NCBI GenBank assembly: GCA_024639745.1 | Contig: JAHEHW010000030.1 | Coordinates: 1 to 10,114, forward strand | Length of the DNA stretch: 10,114 nt | Origin: Salaquimonas sp. | GTDB lineage: Bacteria > Pseudomonadota > Alphaproteobacteria > Rhizobiales > Rhizobiaceae | Direction of reading: 5' to 3' | Shown here: one piece after another, positions 5,232 through 10,114 of the stretch | Position numbering within the stretch: position 1 is the stretch's first letter | Layout of the letters: the number at the start of each line of letters is the position of its first letter | The notes under the pieces: model-generated | Seen by the model: only the letters and a program-made list of their open reading frames with translations | Told to the model about the DNA's origin: nothing | Database searches by the model: none | Translations under genes and position numbers: made by a program

Positions 5232-6407
5232 ATGTTTCGTTTTCCAAAACCGGGTGTCAGCCCGGCCAATCCTCGTTTTTCTTCAGGTCCCTGCTCAAAG
5301 CGTCCCGGCTGGTCACTCAATGATCTCGCAGATGCATTACTCGGCCGTTCGCACCGGTCAAAGCCAGGCAAGTCGAAACTCGCCCAGGCTATTGATCTGA
5401 CCAGGGAAGTGCTTCAGGTCCCTGCCGACTATCACATTGGCATCGTCCCGGCATCCGACACCGGGGCCGTTGAAATGGCCATGTGGTCGCTTCTCGGTGC
5501 CCGTGGCGTGGATATGCTCGCCTGGGAAAGCTTCGGCTACGGCTGGATCACCGACGCCGTCAAACAGTTGAAGCTTCAGGATGTCCATCTTCTTGAGGCT
5601 GACTATGGTGATCTGCCTGATCTTCGTGAAATCGATTTTGATCGCGATGTCGTCTTCACTTGGAACGGAACAACTTCCGGTGTCCGGGTTCCCAATGCGG
5701 ATTTCATTCCTGCCGATCGCGGCGGGCTGACGATATGCGATGCGACATCGGCCGCATTTGCCCAGGAACTCGATTTTGCCAAGCTCGATGTCGTGACGTT
5801 TTCCTGGCAGAAAGTGCTCGGCGGTGAAGGCGGTCATGGTGTGATCATCCTGTCGCCGCGGGCTGTCGAACGCCTCGAAAGTTATACGCCGCCTTGGCCT
5901 TTGCCGAAAATTTTCCGCCTGACCAAAGGCGGCAAGTTGAACGAGGGAATTTTCAGGGGTGCCGCCATCAACACCCCGTCCATGCTCTGTGTCGAGGATT
6001 ATCTCGATGCACTGTTCTGGGCGAAGTCGGTTGGCGGACTCAAAGCGCTCATTGCGCGGGCGAACGATAACTTCGCTGCACTTGAAAACTTTGTAGAAGA
6101 TACCCCGTGGCTCGATTTTCTAGCCGCAGATCCGGCAACCCGTTCGAATACGTCGGTTTGTCTGAAGATTACCGACAGCCGGGTGGCGTCTCTGGAGACC
6201 GACCGGCAATCCGCTTTTGCCAAGAGCATGGTCAGCCTGCTCGATGCCGAAGGCGTCGCTTACGATATCGGGCATTACCGGGATGCGCCTGCAGGACTCA
6301 GGATATGGACCGGGGCTACCGTTGAACGAACCGATGTCGAAGCATTGCTGCCTTGGCTGCAATGGGCGTTCGACAATGCCGTTCACGAATTGAAGGACGC
6401 GGCGTAA
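5232..6407 (+). CDS. serC: Phosphoserine aminotransferase SerC
   Basis: This PLP enzyme transfers the amino group of glutamate to 3-phosphohydroxypyruvate, giving O-phosphoserine, the second step of serine synthesis. The 391-residue product is full length and belongs to the SerC branch typical of alphaproteobacteria. [12 protein letters not shown] (16-27) is the substrate-binding N-terminal motif. WNGTTSGVR (144-152) and CDATSA (169-174; Asp170 is expected to bind the pyridine nitrogen) precede SWQK, where Lys194 should form the Schiff base with PLP. GGEGGHG (197-203) and NTPS (247-250) follow. The ATG at 5232 sits nine bases after GGAAGGG (5216-5222), just downstream of a structured leader RNA that probably controls its translation or transcription. 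serA follows after about 58 bases on the same strand, so the two form the serine operon. Confidence 0.96.
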   Translation: MFRFPKPGVSPANPRFSSGPCSKRPGWSLNDLADALLGRSHRSKPGKSKLAQAIDLTREVLQVPADYHIGIVPASDTGAVEMAMWSLLGARGVDMLAWESFGYGWITDAVKQLKLQDVHLLEADYGDLPDLREIDFDRDVVFTWNGTTSGVRVPNADFIPADRGGLTICDATSAAFAQELDFAKLDVVTFSWQKVLGGEGGHGVIILSPRAVERLESYTPPWPLPKIFRLTKGGKLNEGIFRGAAINTPSMLCVEDYLDALFWAKSVGGLKALIARANDNFAALENFVEDTPWLDFLAADPATRSNTSVCLKITDSRVASLETDRQSAFAKSMVSLLDAEGVAYDIGHYRDAPAGLRIWTGATVERTDVEALLPWLQWAFDNAVHELKDAA

Positions 6408-6417
6408 AGCGCCGCGT
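6397..6417 (+). promoter_or_regulatory. Intercistronic hairpin with the serC stop codon in its loop
   Basis: ACGCGGCG (6397-6404) and CGCCGCGT (6410-6417) are perfect 8-bp arms, and the loop TAAAG contains the serC TAA stop (6405-6407). No U-run follows (the next homopolymer is eight As at 6430-6437), so it is not a standard terminator. It could set the serC:serA expression ratio or stabilise a processed upstream mRNA end. Confidence 0.6.
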
Positions 6418-6465
6418 TCCAATCTCACCAAAAAAAACTATTCGAAGACAATCATGGAGACCATG

Positions 6466-8061
6466 ATGGTGCCCCGCGTACTCGTATCTGACAAGCTTTC
6501 CGAAACCGCTGTCGACATCTTTCGCCGCTACGGGATCGAAGTCGACTACATGCCTGATGTCGGGAAGGACAAGGAAAAACTGCTTGAAATCGTCGGCAAT
6601 TATGACGGCCTGGCAATTCGCTCCGCGACAAAGGTTACGGAGAAACTGATCAATTCCACAGATCGGTTGAAAGTTGTTGGCCGCGCCGGCATCGGCGTCG
6701 ACAATGTCGATATCCCTGCAGCATCCTGCAAGGGGATCGTGGTGATGAATACCCCTTTCGGTAATTCGATAACGACCGCTGAACATGCCATTTCGCTCAT
6801 GCTTGCCTGCGCCAGACAAATTCCGGCGGCAGATGCTTCGACACAGGCCGGGAAATGGGAGAAATCCAAGTTCATGGGCGTCGAAATAACCAGCAAGACG
6901 CTGGGCGTCATCGGCGCGGGAAATATCGGTCGCATCGTGATCGATCGCGCCCAAGGCCTGAAGATGCGCGTTATCGCCTACGACCCCTTCCTATCCAAGG
7001 AGAAGGCCGATGCGCTAGGTGTTGAGAAAGTTGAACTGGAAGACCTCTTGACCCGGGCCGATTTCATTACCCTGCACGTTCCGCTTACCGACAAGACGCG
7101 TAATATAATCGGTGCGGATGCCATCGCGAAATTGAAGCCTGGCGTGCGCATCATCAATTGTGCCCGGGGAGGTCTGGTTGACGAGGCCGCGCTTGCGGAC
7201 GCGATCAAATCCGGTCACGTGGCAGGAGCAGCCTTCGACGTGTTCGCCGTTGAACCCGCGGTCGATTCTCCGCTATTCGGCCTGCCGAATGTAGTTTGCA
7301 CCCCGCATCTGGGCGCGTCGACTTCAGAAGCGCAGGAGAATGTCGCGCTTCAGGTCGCCGAACAGATGTCTGAATATCTGATCCGCGGCGCGGTATCGAA
7401 TGCACTGAATATGCCGTCCATTACCGCGGAAGAAGCGCCCATTCTGACACCTTTCATCAAGCTGGCTCAGCATCTTGGCGCTTTCGTCGGTCAGGTCACG
7501 GACGAGCCGATCAAGAAAGTCGAAATCATTTATGATGGCGCGGTGTCCAAGATGAACATCAAGGCGATGACTGCAGCCGCCATTGCCGGTCTGATCAAGA
7601 GCCAGGTTGCCGACGTCAACATGGTATCGGCTCCGATAATGGCGAAGGAACGGGGCATCCAGATCTCCGAGACCACACAGGATCAGTCGGGCGTGTTTGA
7701 CAGCTATATCAAGCTGAAGATCGTTACCGAAAAGCAGGAACGCTCGGTCGCGGGTACGGTGTTTTCGGATGGCAAGCCGCGCTTCATCCAGATCAAGGGC
7801 ATCAATCTTGATGCAGAGATCGGCCGATACATGGTCTACACGACGAACAAGGACATCCCGGGTATCATCGGTAAACTCGGTTCGATGCTGGGAGAGGCCG
7901 GTGTCAACATCGCCAACTTCAACCTCGGGCGCAATAAGCCTGGAGGAGATGCGATCGCGCTTCTTTACGTCGATGCGCCGGCTGAAGAGACACTGCTCAA
8001 CAAATTGACCGCGAGCGGTTTCTTCCAACAAGCCAAGGCGCTTGAGTTCGAGATCGGATAG
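6466..8061 (+). CDS. serA: D-3-phosphoglycerate dehydrogenase SerA (long, ACT-containing form)
   Basis: SerA oxidises 3-phosphoglycerate to 3-phosphohydroxypyruvate with NAD+, the committed step of serine synthesis and usually the feedback-controlled one. From the ATG at 6466 the protein has 531 residues, the usual length of the long form. It contains a substrate-domain N-terminus (PRVLVSDKLSE), the dinucleotide motif GAGNIG (150-155) with Asp173 after the second strand, and the catalytic set Arg234 (NCARGG), Glu263 (AVEP) and His281 (CTPHLGAS). An intervening domain (about 325-440) and a C-terminal ACT domain (about 455-528, starting near YTTNKDIPGIIGKLG) follow; the ACT domain suggests allosteric control by serine or another amino acid. 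I chose 6466 because GGAG (6456-6459) lies six bases upstream and family members start M-x-PRVLVSDK; ATGs at 6454 and 6463 are in frame. Transcription ends at the hairpin at 8091-8117. Confidence 0.96.
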   Translation: MVPRVLVSDKLSETAVDIFRRYGIEVDYMPDVGKDKEKLLEIVGNYDGLAIRSATKVTEKLINSTDRLKVVGRAGIGVDNVDIPAASCKGIVVMNTPFGNSITTAEHAISLMLACARQIPAADASTQAGKWEKSKFMGVEITSKTLGVIGAGNIGRIVIDRAQGLKMRVIAYDPFLSKEKADALGVEKVELEDLLTRADFITLHVPLTDKTRNIIGADAIAKLKPGVRIINCARGGLVDEAALADAIKSGHVAGAAFDVFAVEPAVDSPLFGLPNVVCTPHLGASTSEAQENVALQVAEQMSEYLIRGAVSNALNMPSITAEEAPILTPFIKLAQHLGAFVGQVTDEPIKKVEIIYDGAVSKMNIKAMTAAAIAGLIKSQVADVNMVSAPIMAKERGIQISETTQDQSGVFDSYIKLKIVTEKQERSVAGTVFSDGKPRFIQIKGINLDAEIGRYMVYTTNKDIPGIIGKLGSMLGEAGVNIANFNLGRNKPGGDAIALLYVDAPAEETLLNKLTASGFFQQAKALEFEIG

Positions 8062-8090
8062 TTCGTTTATGCCCGATAACATAATTTGCC

Positions 8091-8117
8091 GCCGGTTTCA
8101 GAACCGGCCGCTTTTTT
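8091..8117 (+). terminator. Rho-independent terminator of the serC-serA operon
   Basis: GCCGGTT (8091-8097) and AACCGGC (8102-8108) form a perfect 7-bp stem with a TCAG loop, followed by CGC and six Ts (8112-8117), 29 bases after the serA stop. It lies directly beside the end of the convergent transporter gene, but on the minus strand it lacks a matching T-run, so it mainly serves the plus strand. Confidence 0.85.
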
Positions 8118-8119
8118 AT

Positions 8120-9025
8120 TCATGGCAGGCGTTTTACTTCCCGCTGAGATAGCCAAACGCCACCGATCACGAGGACCAGCGCAGCGGCGTGATAGAGGTG
8201 AAACACTTCTCCGAGCAGAAGAATTGCTAGAGCGGATCCGAAGATCGGGACGATATTGATGAATACGCCGCCGCGATTTGAGCCAATGATTTCGAGTCCC
8301 TTTATCCAGAGAACCTGAGCAATGATCGAAGGGAAAATCGCGGTGTAGAGAATCACGGCCCAGCCTTCCAGGTCTGGCCATTTCACCTTGCTTGTGCCGA
8401 TCTCCCAAGCAGAAAAACCCAGCGAGGCAATGAGCGCCGAGACGCCCAGGACGGAGATGAAACTGAGCCAGTGGATGTCCGGTTTCTTTCTCAGAAAAAC
8501 GGAATAGGATCCGTAGGTCATGATCGCGATCAGCATGAACAGGTCGCCGATATTGAAATCAAGACTGAGTATGGTCCCGAGACTGCCGCGGGCCGCGACG
8601 GTCGCAACCCCGATCAGGGTCAGAATGAAGCCAATCAATTGCAGGTTGGTCGCACGCAATCCGAACAGGAGGAAATTCAGCAGGAAAACGATCAGCGGCA
8701 TCGAGGCCTGGACGATTGCGACGTTGATCGCGCTCGTGAAATTCAGTGCGAGATACATCAGATTATTGAAGACCGTGAAACCGATTGCCCCCAGGGCGAA
8801 AAGAAATCCGAGGTTTTTGCGGATCAAGGGCCAATCGCGCCGCAGGAAGGGGAGTGCAAACGGGATTGCAATCGCCATGGCTGTCAACCAGCGGCAGCTT
8901 GTCAGCATGAACGGAGAGACATGCCCGACCGCCAGTTTGCCGGCAATCGCGTTGCCTGCCCAGAGTAAGGCAGTAAAGGTCAGCAGAACATAGGCTTCGA
9001 CCGAAGTGCCCTTGAATGCCTTCAT
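8120..9025 (-). CDS. EamA-domain DMT-family transporter
   Basis: This is a 301-residue inner-membrane protein of the drug/metabolite transporter superfamily, with about ten predicted membrane helices in two EamA repeats (roughly residues 11-145 and 158-295). Characteristic pieces are LLWAGNAIAGK (20-30) in helix 1, TSAINVAIVQASMPL (97-111) at the end of the first repeat, and SNRGGVFINIVPIFG (249-263) with LLGE (270-273) in the second. Members export amino acids, metabolites or drugs; the substrate cannot be told from sequence. Its place between serA and purA hints at amino-acid or nucleotide-related export, but this is only context. The start at 9025 is fixed by AGGAA five bases upstream and by the family's short N-terminus; the open frame extends to 9301, but that part overlaps purA and looks non-coding. 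It is convergent with serA and divergent from purA. Confidence 0.92.
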   Translation of the reverse strand: MKAFKGTSVEAYVLLTFTALLWAGNAIAGKLAVGHVSPFMLTSCRWLTAMAIAIPFALPFLRRDWPLIRKNLGFLFALGAIGFTVFNNLMYLALNFTSAINVAIVQASMPLIVFLLNFLLFGLRATNLQLIGFILTLIGVATVAARGSLGTILSLDFNIGDLFMLIAIMTYGSYSVFLRKKPDIHWLSFISVLGVSALIASLGFSAWEIGTSKVKWPDLEGWAVILYTAIFPSIIAQVLWIKGLEIIGSNRGGVFINIVPIFGSALAILLLGEVFHLYHAAALVLVIGGVWLSQREVKRLP

Positions 9026-9065
9026 CTTGTTTCCTTTTTGTGCAATCGCATGGTTGAGACCTTCG

Positions 9066-9085
9066 TTGCCTTGAAGTCTTGGCAA
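9066..9085 (-). promoter_or_regulatory. Possible operator: inverted repeat upstream of the transporter gene
   Basis: TTGCC (9066-9070) and GGCAA (9081-9085) are perfect arms about one DNA turn apart (15-bp centre spacing), 41-60 bases upstream of the transporter start and also upstream of purA. This could be an operator for a dimeric regulator. Five-base arms can arise by chance, and no clear promoter hexamers overlap it. Confidence 0.25.
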
Positions 9086-9248
9086 TTTTCGGATTAAGAA
9101 CGCCGATGTCCGGAGGGAAACGGTTGCTGGAGCGGCGTGGTTTACTCTTTGGTCTTTTGCCGGTTTTGACCGCCGGAAACAAGCCTGCAACCGTGGCCGC
9201 GCGAACATTCTGGCGGTAACGGCGAAACATCCTTGGATTGGAGACAAA

Positions 9249-10114
9249 ATGACGAATGTGGTGGTGGTCGGCTCCCAGTGGGGAGACGAGGGCAAAGGCA
9301 AGATCGTCGACTGGTTGTCGGAAAGGGCGGAAACCGTGGTCCGCTTTCAGGGCGGTCATAATGCCGGTCACACGCTCGTTATCGATGGAACCAGCTACAA
9401 GCTCAGCCTGTTGCCATCCGGTGTGGTCCGTCCGGGAAAGCTGGCTGTTATCGGAAACGGCGTGGTTATCGACCCGCATGCACTTGTCGCCGAAATCAAG
9501 CGGTTGGGCGACCAAGGTGTTTCCGTCACTCCAGATAATCTCCGTATCGCGGAAAACGCGACGCTTATTCTCTCGCTCCATCGTGAGCTCGACGGGTTAC
9601 GAGAGGATGCGGCTTCCAATGCCATGACCAAAATCGGCACGACGCGAAGAGGTATAGGTCCGGCTTACGAGGATAAAGTCGGCCGACGTGCGATACGTAT
9701 GCTCGATCTGGCGAATATAGAAACGCTGCCGGCCAAGATCGACCGGTTGCTGACCCACCACAACGCGCTTAGGCGCGGTCTCGGCGAGCCAGAGATTTCC
9801 CATCCGGCGATGCTGGAAGAGCTCGGTCAGGTCGCTGAAGAGCTGGTACCATTCATCGAGCCGGTCTGGAGGCTTCTCGATGAACAACGGCGACAGGGAA
9901 AGCGTATACTTTTCGAAGGCGCGCAGGGAACCCTGCTCGATATCGATCACGGCACTTATCCATTCGTGACCTCGTCTAACACGGTTGCAGGACAGGCTTC
10001 CGCCGGTTCGGGTATCGGGCCAGGCGCGCTCGGATATATCCTGGGAATTACCAAAGCGTATACGACACGCGTAGGCGAGGGACCTTTTCCCACGGAGCAA
10101 AAAAATGAAGTCGG
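9249..10114 (+). CDS. purA: Adenylosuccinate synthetase PurA (3' end beyond window)
   Basis: PurA joins IMP and aspartate using GTP to give adenylosuccinate, the first step from IMP to AMP. The window holds 288 codons of a protein normally about 430 residues long; nothing suggests truncation other than the window edge. [11 protein letters not shown] (8-18) is the GTP/IMP-binding loop with the catalytic Asp13, and GGHNAGHT (35-42) carries the catalytic His41. [13 protein letters not shown] (131-143) binds IMP, and [19 protein letters not shown] (222-240) and GPFPTE (279-284 region) are further family blocks. The ATG has GGAG (9240-9243) five bases upstream. TTGACC at 9166-9171 could be its -35 box, but the matching -10 is poor. 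The gene diverges from the DMT transporter across a 223-bp spacer. Confidence 0.96.
   Translation, partial: MTNVVVVGSQWGDEGKGKIVDWLSERAETVVRFQGGHNAGHTLVIDGTSYKLSLLPSGVVRPGKLAVIGNGVVIDPHALVAEIKRLGDQGVSVTPDNLRIAENATLILSLHRELDGLREDAASNAMTKIGTTRRGIGPAYEDKVGRRAIRMLDLANIETLPAKIDRLLTHHNALRRGLGEPEISHPAMLEELGQVAEELVPFIEPVWRLLDEQRRQGKRILFEGAQGTLLDIDHGTYPFVTSSNTVAGQASAGSGIGPGALGYILGITKAYTTRVGEGPFPTEQKNEV

Noticed and set aside
6430..6437. Run of eight As between serC and serA as a programmed slippage site
   Set aside because: It lies outside any reading frame, after the serC stop and before the serA start, so slippage would have no coding effect.
7324..8082. Minus-strand ORF of 252 codons opposite serA
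   Set aside because: SerA on the plus strand is complete with all catalytic residues; this is an antisense shadow of GC-rich codons.
8471..8993. Two plus-strand ORFs of about 160 codons opposite the transporter gene
   Set aside because: Highly charged translations are what the antisense of a hydrophobic membrane protein gives; no starts with ribosome sites.
9026..9301. 92-codon N-terminal extension of the DMT transporter frame
   Set aside because: It overlaps the purA start on the other strand, is rich in Pro/Arg/Thr without membrane character, and the ATG at 9025 has a well-spaced AGGAA and a family-typical N-terminus.

Overview
The window looks like chromosomal DNA of an alphaproteobacterium, most probably of the order Hyphomicrobiales (Rhizobiales: the Brucella/Rhizobium/Hoeflea/Phyllobacterium sphere). 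The signs are the alphaproteobacterial type of SerC, the serC-serA-(DMT transporter)-purA gene order, tandem small outer-membrane beta-barrel proteins carrying the GWYLRGDIG motif, a structured leader RNA in front of serC, and a perfect TTAA-N7-TTAA (CtrA-type) box. The housekeeping genes prefer G/C-ending codons; the middle of the window (about 1600-5150) is visibly more AT-rich.

Layout. 1-241: possible tail of an unidentified gene, a perfect hairpin, and the glmM upstream region. 242-1591 (+): complete glmM. 1592-1805: spacer with an 11-bp inverted repeat, eight TTAA tetranucleotides and a candidate CtrA box. 1806-3331 (+): two tandem paralogous outer-membrane beta-barrel proteins. 3332-3863: gene-free, AT-rich, with a 28-nt palindromic repeat. 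3864-4571 (-): a membrane-anchored or exported protein with a duplicated polar linker and a C-terminal Rap1a/HdeA-like domain. 4676-5188 (-): a doubtful hypothetical ORF. 5165-5222 (+): serC leader RNA. 5232-8061 (+): serC and serA, with a strong hairpin around the serC stop codon. 8091-8117: terminator. 8120-9025 (-): EamA/DMT transporter. 9249-end (+): purA, cut off by the window edge after 288 codons.

How the genes work together. SerA oxidises 3-phosphoglycerate and SerC transaminates the product, so the serC-serA operon supplies serine, and through it glycine and one-carbon units that feed purine synthesis, whose AMP branch begins with PurA. GlmM supplies glucosamine-1-phosphate for peptidoglycan and LPS. 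The genes between glmM and serC all look envelope-directed or unknown and appear to be variable cargo between conserved neighbours.

No tRNA, rRNA, CRISPR array, intact insertion sequence or phage gene is visible. The most interesting items are the three-way-junction leader RNA of serC, the stop-codon-in-loop hairpin between serC and serA, the TTAA-rich control region before the outer-membrane genes, and the minus-strand duplicated-linker protein.
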